From Candidatus Accumulibacter affinis (GTDB lineage Bacteria; Pseudomonadota; Gammaproteobacteria; Burkholderiales; Rhodocyclaceae): a stretch of 64,000 nucleotides of DNA. Below the pieces are notes generated by a model. It did not search any database. It saw only the letters and a list, made by a program, of their open reading frames with translations, and was not told where the DNA came from. The position numbers were made by a program, and so were the translations under genes. The stretch lies in the NCBI GenBank assembly GCA_016713625.1, contig JADJOT010000001.1:62001-126000 (forward strand), in the 5' to 3' direction. This document shows positions 43,518 to 52,656 of the stretch, one piece after another. How positions within the stretch are numbered: position 1 is the stretch's first letter; each line of letters begins with the position of its first letter.

Positions 43518-43869
43518 GACGGACTCCTTTCAGCGGGGCGGCCTGCGGCCATCCCATTTACGATCACTTAGCTACGTGCTTCCGACCACGGCATCAAAGA
43601 AGAAGTTCCGGGAAATTTCGCAAGGAGACGGAAGCCAGCGCCGCCCCTGCGCTAGGCGATCAGCCCTCCGGCCAGCACAACTCGCCAGCGTGTGATCACG
43701 CACAGCCCCGTGGACCAGCGGTCGGGAACTTCGCCCGTGACCCTGACCAGCCGCCGCGTGGCAGCGCTCGTGCAGGCCCTGCGCAGGCACGAAGTGTCTG
43801 GCGGGGTCGAAGAATCTGGCTTCGCTGCGCTGGACGCGTCGCCTTTTCCCCGACCCCTGAAAAGCTTGC
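43518..43869. other. intergenic region upstream of the eCIS operon
   Basis: 350 bp between the sheath start and the 3' end of the acetyltransferase gene, both on the minus strand. No coding frame is convincing. It should contain the eCIS promoter. I could not identify clear -35/-10 elements or a known operator. Confidence 0.5.
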
Positions 43870-46560
43870 CTAGTTGTTCAAGGGCTTGATGACCCGTTTG
43901 ACGGCCGGATCGTCGGGGTGCGGATGCGTCGTAAAGCCCAGCTTGCCCATCAGATTGAACATCTTGGTATTCATCGACAGGACGTCGCCGACGACGGTGC
44001 GGTAGCCCTTGGCGCGTGCGCAGTCGATCAGCGCGCTCATCAGCTTGCGGCCGACGCCATGTTTCTGCCAGTCGTCGGCAACGGCCAGCGCAAACTCGAC
44101 GGATTCGCCATCGGGATTGGTAACGTAGCGGGCAACCCCAATCTGCATTTCCTTGCCTTCCGCGTCAGGAAGTGTCGCTACCAGGGCCATCTCGCGGTCG
44201 TAGTCGATCTGGGTGAAGCGCACCAGCATGGTCTGCGTCAACTCGCGGATGGTATCCATGAAGCGGTAGTACTTGCTTTCGTCGGACATACCGATGACGA
44301 ACTGCTGCTCGCGTTCGGCGTCTTCGGGGCGGATTGGTCGAATCGTCACCGTTCGACCGTCCGGGAGTTCCCACTCCTGAATCAGATGTACTGGATAGGG
44401 ATGGATCGCCATATGCGCATAGCGGTCGCCTGAAGCCGCAGCATAATCGATCACGATGCGCGCGTCGGCAGCGATGCCGCCAGTTTCATCGACGATCAGC
44501 GGGTTCAGATCCAGTTCCTGCAGCCAGGGTAACTCGCAGATCATCTGCGAAACGTGCAGCAGCACGTCTTCGAGCGCTTCGAGATTGACCGGCGGCATGT
44601 TGCGAAACTCGCCGAGCAGTTTCGAGGCGCGCGTCGAAGCGATCAGATCTCGCGCCAGGAAGCGGTTGAGTGGCGGCAGGGCAACCGCCCGATCACTGAA
44701 CACTTCCACTTCGGTACCGCCGGCGCCAAAGGTGATGATTGGACCAAAGATCGGATCCCGCGAGACACCGATCATCAGTTCACGGCCGTTCGGTCGAGCC
44801 AGGTACGGTTCGATCGAAACGCCAGTGACGCGCGCCGTCGGGTAGCGCTTCTTTACTGTTTCGAGGATGTCGTGGTAGGCATTGCGAGCTGCCGGCGCGT
44901 TGGTGATATTGAGCCGCACACCGCCCACCTCGCTCTTGTGGAGGATGTCCGGCGAATCGATCTTCATGGCGATCGGGAAACCGATCTGTTCGGCAAGCAG
45001 CAGCGATTCGGTCGGCGTGTGCGCGACCATGGTCTGGGCAACCGGGATACGGAAGGCACGCAGGATGGCTTTTGATTCCATCTCGGAGAGGACCTTGCGC
45101 CGCTCATGCAACACCGCCTCGATCAACATCTTGGCGCCTTCGGTTTCCGGACGCGAATGCTTGGACAACGGTGCCGGCGTCTGCAGCAGGAGTTTCTGGT
45201 TCCAGTAGTAGGTGGAGATGTGATAGTAGAGCTCGACTGCGGTTTCCGGCATGCGGAAGGACGGGATGCCGGCGTCTTCGAGCAGGGCACGTGCCGCATG
45301 CACCTGTTCCTCGCCCATCCAGCAGGTGAGAATCGGCTTGGCGGTCAGCAGGTCGACGTCGATCACCGCCTTGGCCACCTCCATCGGCTGTGTCATGGCC
45401 TGTGGAGAAAGCATCACCAGGACGCCGTCGACTTCCGCGTCCTCGGCGACGGCGAGAATGGCATCGTGATAGCGCTGTGGAGTGGCATCGCCTTCGATGT
45501 CGACGGGGTTGCGTTGCGACCAGGTCGGCGGCATCTTCGCATTCAGCGTCTGGATGGTGCTCGCCGACAATTCGGCGAGGGGGATTTCGAGATCGCCGGC
45601 GCGGTCGGCAGCCATGGCGCCCGGTCCGCCGCCGTTGGTGATGATCGCCAGGCGCTTGCCCTGCGGGCGGAACTTGGAGGCCAGCGCCTTGGCCGCATAG
45701 AATAGCTGCCCGATGTTCTTGACGCGGACGACGCCCGCGCGGCGTACGGCCGCTTCGAAAACGATGTCGGAGCCACCCGGCATGCCGGAGTGCGTCTCGA
45801 CTGCTGCCAGCCCGCCGGCGTGGCGACCGGCCTTGAGCAGTACGATCGGCTTGATGCGCGCAGCTGAACGCAGTGCGCTCATGAAGCGTCGGGCATCACG
45901 AATGCCTTCGACGTAGAGCAGGATGTAATGGGTGAGGTTGTCGTAGATCAGGTAATCGAGGATTTCACCGAAATCGACATCGGCCGTGCCACCCAGCGAG
46001 ATGACGCTGGAGAAGCCGACGCGGTTGCTGGTTGCCCAGTCGAGAACCGCCGAGCAGATGGCGCCCGACTGGGAAACCAGCGCGAGGTGGCCGACGTTGG
46101 CATAGATGTGGGCAAAGGTGGCGTTTAGCCCGAGACTCGGGCGAATGATCCCGAGGCAGTTTGGACCCAGCAGGCGAACGCCGTAGCTGCGGGCGATCTC
46201 CATCATCTTGCGCTCGAGCGCGGCACCCGAGTGACCCGCTTCGGCAAAGCCCGAGGTGATCACGATGGCGTTCTTGACGCCGCTGCGTCCGCATTGCTCG
46301 ATGATTGTCGGAACCGTCTGCGGTCTCGTGACGACAACCGCCATTTCGACGCGGGCGCTGATCTCTTCAATCGATTTGTACGCCTGCACGCCCTGAATCG
46401 TGGCGTGCGCGGTGTTGATCGGGTAGAGGCGTCCCTTGTAGCCCGAATCGAGAATATTCTTGAAGATCACGTTGCCGACCGAATTCGCGCGGTCGGAAGC
46501 GCCAATGACGGCGACCGACTTGGGTTCAAACAGGGTGGTGAGGTAGTGATGTTCTAGCAT
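43870..46560 (-). CDS. Pat-type protein lysine acetyltransferase (acyl-CoA synthetase (NDP-forming) + GNAT)
   Basis: 896 residues. An NDP-forming acyl-CoA synthetase-like part (VAVIGASDRANSVGN at about 16; LVSQSGAICSAVLDWA; SGMPGGSDIVFEAA) is followed by an ATP-grasp part (KIDSPDILHKSEVGGVRL at about 540) and a C-terminal GNAT domain (TIRPIRPEDAEREQQF; DDWQKHGVGRKLMSALI) at about 725-890. Such proteins acetylate and inactivate acyl-CoA synthetases in response to metabolic state. ATG at 46560; monocistronic context. Confidence 0.9.
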   Translation of the reverse strand: MLEHHYLTTLFEPKSVAVIGASDRANSVGNVIFKNILDSGYKGRLYPINTAHATIQGVQAYKSIEEISARVEMAVVVTRPQTVPTIIEQCGRSGVKNAIVITSGFAEAGHSGAALERKMMEIARSYGVRLLGPNCLGIIRPSLGLNATFAHIYANVGHLALVSQSGAICSAVLDWATSNRVGFSSVISLGGTADVDFGEILDYLIYDNLTHYILLYVEGIRDARRFMSALRSAARIKPIVLLKAGRHAGGLAAVETHSGMPGGSDIVFEAAVRRAGVVRVKNIGQLFYAAKALASKFRPQGKRLAIITNGGGPGAMAADRAGDLEIPLAELSASTIQTLNAKMPPTWSQRNPVDIEGDATPQRYHDAILAVAEDAEVDGVLVMLSPQAMTQPMEVAKAVIDVDLLTAKPILTCWMGEEQVHAARALLEDAGIPSFRMPETAVELYYHISTYYWNQKLLLQTPAPLSKHSRPETEGAKMLIEAVLHERRKVLSEMESKAILRAFRIPVAQTMVAHTPTESLLLAEQIGFPIAMKIDSPDILHKSEVGGVRLNITNAPAARNAYHDILETVKKRYPTARVTGVSIEPYLARPNGRELMIGVSRDPIFGPIITFGAGGTEVEVFSDRAVALPPLNRFLARDLIASTRASKLLGEFRNMPPVNLEALEDVLLHVSQMICELPWLQELDLNPLIVDETGGIAADARIVIDYAAASGDRYAHMAIHPYPVHLIQEWELPDGRTVTIRPIRPEDAEREQQFVIGMSDESKYYRFMDTIRELTQTMLVRFTQIDYDREMALVATLPDAEGKEMQIGVARYVTNPDGESVEFALAVADDWQKHGVGRKLMSALIDCARAKGYRTVVGDVLSMNTKMFNLMGKLGFTTHPHPDDPAVKRVIKPLNN

Positions 46561-46821
46561 GATCTGATTCGCCTCTTGTTCGATAGGCGCCGCACAGGTT
46601 GATGTTGCAGTGCGTCAATTGTACTACGGATGCGCTCGAAAGTCTCTAGTGGGAGGGTTCTAATCCGGTCGATCTGTGACTTTTTGTTCGCCGGGGAGGA
46701 CTCCGTCGGCGATCATGGTGGTGTTCGAAACATGATAAGGGAAGGATGCCCGGTGATGACAGTTTCTTTGCCGCAAGCTGCGGCATCGCCAAAGCGCGGC
46801 ACCGAGGCGGGCCGGCGCTGA

Positions 46822-47874
46822 CTAGCGGCCGCAAATCCGGTGCGCCAGGTCCTCAACTCCGGCAGCGGTCAGATCATCAGTGGTCAACGTGGTCGGCGCG
46901 CCGAAACCGACGTAATTTTGCTGCTGCGAGCGTTTGTACAGCGGGTCATAGTGCAGGGCAAGCAGTTCACCGACCAGTTCGCGCCAATGCCCCTCGTTGA
47001 TGTGCTCTCGCCAGCGCAGCAGCGTTTCGCAGCTCTGCAGATGCTGTAGCGGTTGCAAGCGGGAATACAACCACTCCGGCGTGCTCAGGAAGTAGTCGTA
47101 ATCGCGCAACAGGAAATCGACGCGGGCTGCGAAAGATGCGCAGACGTGCACGCAGGCGCCGGCGCGCACGTTTTCGATCAATGCGGTCGGTAGCTGCAGC
47201 GAACCGATCTTGCGGCTTTCCGCCTCGACATAGACCAGGCGAGCCGGGTCGAGGGCGAGCAGCGCGGTCAGCAGCTCCGACTCGAACATTTTTTGCGATG
47301 GTTGCGGGCGGTCGCGCAGGACGCCAAGCACCGAGCCCTTGTGGCAAGCGAGTTCCTCGAGATCGAGCACCTGCTCTCCGAGTCGGCCGAGAGCCTGCAG
47401 GATGCGGCTCTTGCCGCTGCCAGTGGCGCCACAGATGACCTTGAACCTGAGTTTGCCGGGTAGTTCGGAGAGCAGGTCGATAACCAGCCGCCGATAGGTC
47501 TTGTAGCCGCCTTCAAGCTGCTGTGCGTCCCAGCCGATGCGCCGCAGGACATGCGTCAGCGAGCCGCTGCGCTGGCCGCCGCGCCAGCAGACGACCAAGG
47601 GCCGCCAGCCTTTTGGGCGGTCGACAAAGCGGGCCCGCAGGTGGCCGGCAATGTTCTCCGAAACATGCGCCGCACCGACCTTTCTGGCTTCGAAAGGCGA
47701 GACCTGTTTGTAGAGGGTGCCGACTTCGACGCGCTGCTGATCGTCGAGCACCGGGCAATTGACCGATCCCGGGATATGATCCTCGGCAAACTCGGCGGGT
47801 GAACGCACGTCGATGATTTCGTCGAAGGACGCCAGTTCGTCGATCCTCCCGACGGTGGCAATATGGTGTCTCAT
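46822..47874 (-). CDS. mnmH: tRNA 2-selenouridine synthase MnmH
   Basis: 350 residues. The N-terminal rhodanese domain with DVRSPAEFAEDHIPGS and the catalytic Cys in VVCWRGGQRS (about 96) is followed by a P-loop domain GATGSGKSRIL at about 149. It replaces sulfur by selenium in the wobble uridine of tRNAs for Lys, Glu and Gln. ATG at 47874, 28 bp after tesA on the same strand. selD is not in the window. Confidence 0.93.
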   Translation of the reverse strand: MRHHIATVGRIDELASFDEIIDVRSPAEFAEDHIPGSVNCPVLDDQQRVEVGTLYKQVSPFEARKVGAAHVSENIAGHLRARFVDRPKGWRPLVVCWRGGQRSGSLTHVLRRIGWDAQQLEGGYKTYRRLVIDLLSELPGKLRFKVICGATGSGKSRILQALGRLGEQVLDLEELACHKGSVLGVLRDRPQPSQKMFESELLTALLALDPARLVYVEAESRKIGSLQLPTALIENVRAGACVHVCASFAARVDFLLRDYDYFLSTPEWLYSRLQPLQHLQSCETLLRWREHINEGHWRELVGELLALHYDPLYKRSQQQNYVGFGAPTTLTTDDLTAAGVEDLAHRICGR

Positions 47875-47902
47875 GCGGCGAACGTCCCTGGCTTACGGCC
47901 TG

Positions 47903-48522
47903 TTATTTTAGCAGCGGGGCAAGTCCCCGCCAGACGTTGTTGAGTAGCAAGGGTTGCGCTTCGGCGGTCGGATGCAGATTGTCGGCCTGGAACAGTTGCG
48001 CGTCGGTCGCCACTCCCTCGAGGAGAAAGTCGACCAGCGCAGTCTTGCGGGCTTTCGCCACCTCGCCAAAGGTATCGTGGAACTGAATCGCGTAGCGGCC
48101 ATAGTTTGGCGGGATGCGTTGGCCGACCAGCAAGACGCGGGCCTTGCTTTTTTGCGCGCTGGCGACGATGGCGGTCAGGTTGTCGCGCAGTTGAGTGACC
48201 GGCAGCCCGCGCAATCCGTCGTTTGCGCCGAGCGCGACGATCACCACCTGTGGCGCGTGTCGGGCCAGCGCCTCGTCGATGCGCGTACGGCCGCCACTGG
48301 TGGTTTCTCCCCGGAGATGCTGGCATTGACAACGCTATAATCAAGCCTCTTTGCCTGCAGGCGTTTGGCCAGCAAGGCGGGCCAGGCGGCGTCCTGGCGG
48401 ATGCCGTAACCCGCTGACAGTGAATCGCCGAAAACCAGGATGGTTTGCCCTGCCTGTGCCGCCGGGGCGAGGAGCATCAGTGCGGCGAGCAGCAGGCCGC
48501 GGTAGTTGGGGAATCGGAACAT
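47903..48522 (-). CDS. tesA: arylesterase/acyl-CoA thioesterase TesA, one frameshift
   Basis: A periplasmic GDSL hydrolase, about 206 residues when read through. Signal peptide MFRFPNYRGLLLAALMLLAP; block I VFGDSLSAGYG with the nucleophilic Ser; block III GANDGLRGLP; and the Asp-His pair in ADNLHPTAE. The frame breaks at a G/C run at 48309-48312, between the NASISGE and TTSGGRTRIDEAL parts. Both halves are well conserved, so an indel in the assembly is likely. Divergent from ybbA, as in many proteobacteria. Confidence 0.88.
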
Positions 48523-48538
48523 GGCTGGAGACGCATCG

Positions 48539-49207
48539 ATGGTCGTTGAGGTGAGAGATCTTGGCAAACGCGTGGATAACGGTGGCGAGCCGTTGACCAT
48601 TCTGCACGAGATTTCGTTCGCCGTCGCGGCCGCCGAGACGGTAGCGATTGTTGGCGCCTCCGGTTCAGGGAAGTCCACTCTGCTGGGCTTGCTGGCCGGC
48701 CTCGATCAGCCAAGCAGTGGCTCGGTTACGCTCGCCGGCGAGGAACTCGGGAAGCTCGACGAAGATGCGCGGGCGGTATTGCGCGGCCGCCTGCTGGGTT
48801 TTGTTTTTCAGACCTTTCAGTTGCTGCCGTCGCTGAACGCCATCGAGAATGTGATGTTGCCGCTGGAACTTGCCGGTACCGCAAATGCCCGCGCCGAGGC
48901 CGAATACTGGCTGCAGCGGGTCGACCTGTCGCACCGCCTGCGGCACTATCCCAAACACCTTTCCGGTGGTGAGCAACAGCGTGTCGCCCTGGCCCGGGCG
49001 TTTGCGCCCAAGCCCAGGTTGCTGCTTGCCGACGAGCCCACCGGCAACCTCGACGCCGCGACCGGCCACCAGGTGATCGAGTTGATGTTCGCGATCAATG
49101 CCGAGCGGGGCACCACGCTGATTCTCGTCACCCATGACGAAGAGATTGCCGCGCGCTGTTCCCGACGTCTGCGGATGCACGCCGGGCAGCTCGAAGAGGT
49201 GCGCTGA
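48539..49207 (+). CDS. ybbA: ABC transporter ATP-binding protein, YbbA/LolD type
   Basis: 222 residues. Walker A VGASGSGKST at about 39, signature LSGGEQQRVALARA at about 143, Walker B LLLADEPTGNLD, and the H-loop THDEE. Divergent pairing with tesA identifies it as YbbA. The usual permease (YbbP) gene does not follow. The ATG at 48539 follows GGAGAC; an alternative ATG at 48521 overlaps the tesA start codon. The 3' end overlaps the convergent hpnE by about 80 bp. Confidence 0.88.
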   Translation: MVVEVRDLGKRVDNGGEPLTILHEISFAVAAAETVAIVGASGSGKSTLLGLLAGLDQPSSGSVTLAGEELGKLDEDARAVLRGRLLGFVFQTFQLLPSLNAIENVMLPLELAGTANARAEAEYWLQRVDLSHRLRHYPKHLSGGEQQRVALARAFAPKPRLLLADEPTGNLDAATGHQVIELMFAINAERGTTLILVTHDEEIAARCSRRLRMHAGQLEEVR

Positions 49208-50489
49208 GCAGAATCTCCCGGGCCGCCGCAACGCCACTGCGAACTGCCGCCTCGAGGGTTGCCGGATACTCGGCGCAGACGTAGTCGCCGGCCAGCCAGC
49301 AACCGGCGACGGCGGTCCTGGAAGCTGGCCGGCGCAGACCGGGGCGACAGGAGAAGGTCGCTCGCTGTTCGCGGATGACCTGATGCCACAGCGGGGGTGG
49401 CAGCTGGGCAGGCAACGCGGCGGCGAGTTGACCATGGAGAGTGGCAGCCAGCGCGGCATTGTCGAGCCCTTCCCAGGCGCCATGGCCGCTGAGAACGAAG
49501 GCCATTAGCCCAGCGCTGCCGCACAGGATGCCGCGATCGAATACCCACTGGCCGACCTGCCCAAGGCGGCCATCGTCCAGCCCGAGCATCGGAAAAGGCA
49601 GGCGAATCCGCGGCGGATACCCACAGTAGACGGTGCCGATCGGTTCGAAGCGGTAGTCGGCAAGCACTTGCGCGAGCGCGGTGGCCGCCGCGTGCGCGGC
49701 CAGCAAGGCCGCAGCGTGCTGCGGGCCGACGGCGAGGACAGCACAGTCAAAGCGTTCGCCACCCACGCTGGGTCCCTCGTCAATTCCTTTGACCCGCGCC
49801 GAGAGCCGGATTTCTCCGCCTTGCGAGCGGATGAACTTGGCTGCGGCTGCGGGGAAGAGGCAGTCGAGGTCGGCTGCCGGTAGCAGCAGGTCAGTGGCCG
49901 CACGCTCGCCGCCCAGACTGTCACGTAGCGTATTGACGAAGATCCGTGCCGAGGCCTGCTCCGGCGCAGTATTGAGCGCCGCCAGGCAGAGCGGCTGCCA
50001 CAGGTAGCGGCGCAGACTGCCGTGCTGGTCATGGCGATCGAGCAGAGCAGCCACCGTACAGTCATCGCCGATCCGGTAGCCGGTGTCCAGCAGCCCGCGC
50101 AGGAAACGAACGGCGCGAAATTTTTCTCCGAGGCCGACGCCGCGGGCCATCAGCAGACCGGCTGCCAAATACAGCGGCGAGGGCAGCCGCGGCAGACGCA
50201 GATGGAACGGTACCGGCTGCCTGGCCGGAAAGCTCAGTTCCAGGGGCAGGCGCTTGAGCAGCCGATTGGGGTCGGCACCGACGGCCTGCATCAGACGCAG
50301 CGTTTCGCGATAGGCGCCGACCAGGATATGCTGCCCGTTGTCGAGCCGGCGTCCCTGGATCTCGACGCTACGGGCGCGCCCGCCGAGTTGCCTGGCCGCT
50401 TCGAAGACGGTCACCTGGACTCCGGCCGTCGCCAGCTCGACAGCAGCGGCGAGACCCGCCCAACCACCACCGATGATCGCCGCCCTCAT
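49128..50489 (-). CDS. hpnE: hydroxysqualene dehydroxylase HpnE
   Basis: 453 residues. An FAD-binding GGGWAGLAAAVEL at the N-terminus and GGRARSVEIQGRRLDNGQHILVGAY are typical of the amine-oxidase-like HpnE family. C-terminal AVAGCWLAGDYVCAEYPATLEAAVRSG closes the FAD site. It reduces hydroxysqualene to squalene for hopanoid synthesis. ATG at 50489 overlaps hpnD by 4 bp, completing an hpnC-hpnD-hpnE operon. The C-terminal tail overlaps ybbA and may be shorter in reality. Confidence 0.92.
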   Translation of the reverse strand: MRAAIIGGGWAGLAAAVELATAGVQVTVFEAARQLGGRARSVEIQGRRLDNGQHILVGAYRETLRLMQAVGADPNRLLKRLPLELSFPARQPVPFHLRLPRLPSPLYLAAGLLMARGVGLGEKFRAVRFLRGLLDTGYRIGDDCTVAALLDRHDQHGSLRRYLWQPLCLAALNTAPEQASARIFVNTLRDSLGGERAATDLLLPAADLDCLFPAAAAKFIRSQGGEIRLSARVKGIDEGPSVGGERFDCAVLAVGPQHAAALLAAHAAATALAQVLADYRFEPIGTVYCGYPPRIRLPFPMLGLDDGRLGQVGQWVFDRGILCGSAGLMAFVLSGHGAWEGLDNAALAATLHGQLAAALPAQLPPPLWHQVIREQRATFSCRPGLRRPASRTAVAGCWLAGDYVCAEYPATLEAAVRSGVAAAREILLSAPLRAARRASADVGNSARQSLRHG

Positions 50490-51319
50490 CCACGTAGCCA
50501 GGTCCGCCAGGCGATCCACAGCTTGCGGACCGGGGTCAGCGAAGTGCGCTGGGTGAGCACCTGACAGCCATCGCGCCTGATCTCGTCGAGCAGCGTGCGG
50601 TAGATGGCGGCCATCATCAGGCCCGGGCGTTGCGCCTGCCGGTCGACGGCCGGCAATTCGCTGATCGCCTGCGCGTAATAGCTTTCGGCACGCTCGATCT
50701 GGAAGTCCATCAGGCGACGAAAATTGTCCGAATGGCGGGCGTTGAGGAGTTCGGCAGCGGTCACCTCGAAGCGCTGGAGGTCCTCGATCGGCAGGTAGAT
50801 GCGGCCCATGCGGGCATCCTCACCGACGTCGCGGATGATGTTGGTGAGCTGGAAAGCGATGCCCAGGTCGTGTGCGTACTTCTGCGTCTTGCGGTCCTGG
50901 TAGCCAAAGATTTCTGCGGCGAGCAGGCCAACCACACCGGCGACGCGATAACAATAGAGGGAAAGTGCTTTGAAATCGAGATAGCGGGATTGTTGCAGGT
51001 CCATCTCCATCCCGTCGATGATTTCCAGCAGTTGCTCTTCGGGCAGATTGAATTCAGATCTCGCTGTCTGCAGTGCCTGCGTCACCGGATGCTGCGCTGT
51101 GCCGGCATGCAGTCTGGCGAGTTCCTGTCGCCACCAGGCCAGTTTGGTGGCGGCAAGCTGTGGGTCCTGGCATTCATCGACGACGTCGTCGACTTCCCGG
51201 CAAAAAGCATAGAGCGCGGTGATCGCGCGCCGCTGATTGTGCGGCAGGAAGAGAAAGCTGTAATAGAAGCTCGAGCCACTGCGCGCGGCTTTCTGTTGGC
51301 AGTATTCGTCGGGGGTCAT
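50486..51319 (-). CDS. hpnD: presqualene diphosphate synthase HpnD
   Basis: 277 residues of the squalene/phytoene synthase fold. The two Asp-rich motifs are CREVDDVVDE at about 40 and NIIRDVGEDARMGRIYLP at about 168. SGSSFYYSFLFLP is at the start. It condenses two farnesyl diphosphates. ATG MTPDEYC at 51319; 42 bp after hpnC. Confidence 0.94.
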   Translation of the reverse strand: MTPDEYCQQKAARSGSSFYYSFLFLPHNQRRAITALYAFCREVDDVVDECQDPQLAATKLAWWRQELARLHAGTAQHPVTQALQTARSEFNLPEEQLLEIIDGMEMDLQQSRYLDFKALSLYCYRVAGVVGLLAAEIFGYQDRKTQKYAHDLGIAFQLTNIIRDVGEDARMGRIYLPIEDLQRFEVTAAELLNARHSDNFRRLMDFQIERAESYYAQAISELPAVDRQAQRPGLMMAAIYRTLLDEIRRDGCQVLTQRTSLTPVRKLWIAWRTWLRG

Positions 51320-51361
51320 TCGCGATCTCGGGATTTCCACGGGCTGCCATTCTCCCACGAC

Positions 51362-52170
51362 TTACATGCACAAAGCGCGCCCGCCGATGCGTAGCCAGTC
51401 GCCGCCGGCCAGCCGGGGGCGGTGTTGAAAGACGTCGCCACGCACGCGGCGGATCCTTTCCAGGATGCGTAACCCTCCCTGAACGGTCAGCCGGATCTCC
51501 CACCCCATGCGCCCCGGCAGTTGATGAACCAGCGCTGTGCCCTCATTCATCAGGCGTTGCGTGCGGTCGATCTGGAAGTCGAGCAGAGCCGCCCAGTCGG
51601 CAGTCCAGCGCCCCGCAGCGACCTGCGCCTCGTCAATGCCAAAGCGTTCGAGTTCGGCCTGCGGCAGATAGATGCGCTGCTTCCGCCAGTCGATGGCGAT
51701 GTCCTGCCAGAAGTTGACCAATTGCAGCGCGGAGCAGATGCAGTCGGAGCAGTGCAGGTTGCTGGCACTGCTTCGCCCGACGAGATGCAGCAGCAGTCGA
51801 CCAACCGGATTTGCCGAGCGCCGGCAGTAGTCGAGCAGCTCCGGGTAGTCGCAGTAGCGCTTTTTGACGACATCCTGGGCGAAGGCGTCGAGCAGGTCCG
51901 CAGCAGTTGCAGCGGCAGCTGCCACTCGCCGATGATGATTGCCAGTTCCGCGCAGGCCGGTTGCACGGGAGGCTGACCGCGCTCGATGCGCTCGAGATCC
52001 TGGCGATAGTCAGCCAGACCTTCAAGACGCTCCGCGTCGCTGGCATCGCCTTCGTCGGCAATGTCGTCGGCAGCGCGAGCAAAACGGTAGATCACCTCGA
52101 TGGGTCGGCGCAGGCGGCGGGGCAGGAGCAACGATGCAACCGGGAAATTCTCGTAGTGGTCGACAGGCAT
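51362..52170 (-). CDS. hpnC: hydroxysqualene synthase HpnC, one frameshift
   Basis: The same fold as HpnD: start VDHYENFPVASLLLPRRLRRP, first Asp motif RAADDIADEGD and second WQDIAIDWRKQRIYLP. The frame breaks near 51898, where a single missing G turns LRDLLDAFAQDVVKKRY into a different frame; both sides are otherwise intact, giving about 270 residues. ATG at 52170. It converts presqualene diphosphate to hydroxysqualene. First gene of the hopanoid-precursor operon. Confidence 0.88.
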
Positions 52171-52342
52171 GGTGGAAGAACAGAGTGATTCGCGCGCACC
52201 GGAAGTGCTCGAAGAGAAGCTGACAGTATAGGGTGGTCGCGGTTAGAATACGCTCCTTGCTCGACAAGCGGGTGCGGCGGAGGTGAGCGGCGATTGCGTC
52301 AGTGAATTCTCCGCACCTGTAGTCGGCAGCATGCTGGCAAGT

Positions 52343-52427
52343 GCCCAGGTGGCGAAATTGGTAGACGCAGCAGGTTTAGGTCCTGCCGCCGCAAGGTGTG
52401 GGGGTTCGATTCCCTTCCTGGGCACCA
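52343..52427 (+). tRNA. tRNA-Leu (UAG)
   Basis: Acceptor stem GCCCAGG/CCTGGGC, A discriminator and encoded CCA. Class II long variable arm (GCCGCCGCAAGGTGT region) and the anticodon loop TTTAGGT with TAG at 52377-52379. The TTCGATT T-loop is normal. A rho-independent terminator and a phage-type integrase gene follow. Confidence 0.97.
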
Positions 52428-52462
52428 AACAGCAATCCAAGTTAGTCCATAGCAGTCCAGAG

Positions 52463-52487
52463 AACCCGCCTAAGTGCGGGTTTTTTG
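52463..52487 (+). terminator. rho-independent terminator after tRNA-Leu
   Basis: AACCCGC / GCGGGTT stem (52463-52469 with 52476-52482) with a six-base loop, followed directly by a T run. Confidence 0.85.
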
Positions 52488-52506
52488 TTGCCTTTTTGTC
52501 CGTTAA

Positions 52507-52616
52507 GGGGTAACTTGGTCCCATTTCATCCGGATTCTGGCAGGGGTAACTTTCGGGGTAACTCCCCGTGCTGCTGGGGTAACTTTCGGGGTAACTCGGA
52601 TTTCGCCTGGGGTAAC
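52507..52616 (+). repeat. six GGGGTAAC repeats, probable integrase arm sites
   Basis: GGGGTAAC at 52507, 52543, 52555, 52576, 52588 and 52609, two pairs being spaced exactly 12 bp apart. They sit between tRNA-Leu and the integrase gene. Arm-type binding sites of the integrase are the obvious explanation. Confidence 0.7.
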
Positions 52617-52656
52617 TTTTCAGACCGGAACCGAATTGAGACCAAGGAGCCTGTCA

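Noticed and set aside
43518..43869. Short plus-strand frame upstream of the eCIS operon as a regulator
   Set aside because: No recognisable DNA-binding motif and no ribosome-binding site.
46630..46834. Short frames between the Pat-type gene and mnmH
   Set aside because: No ribosome-binding site or conservation; likely chance frames in about 260 bp of intergenic DNA.
52507..52616. CRISPR-like short repeats
   Set aside because: Units are only 8 bp with irregular spacing and lie next to an integrase; arm-site interpretation fits.
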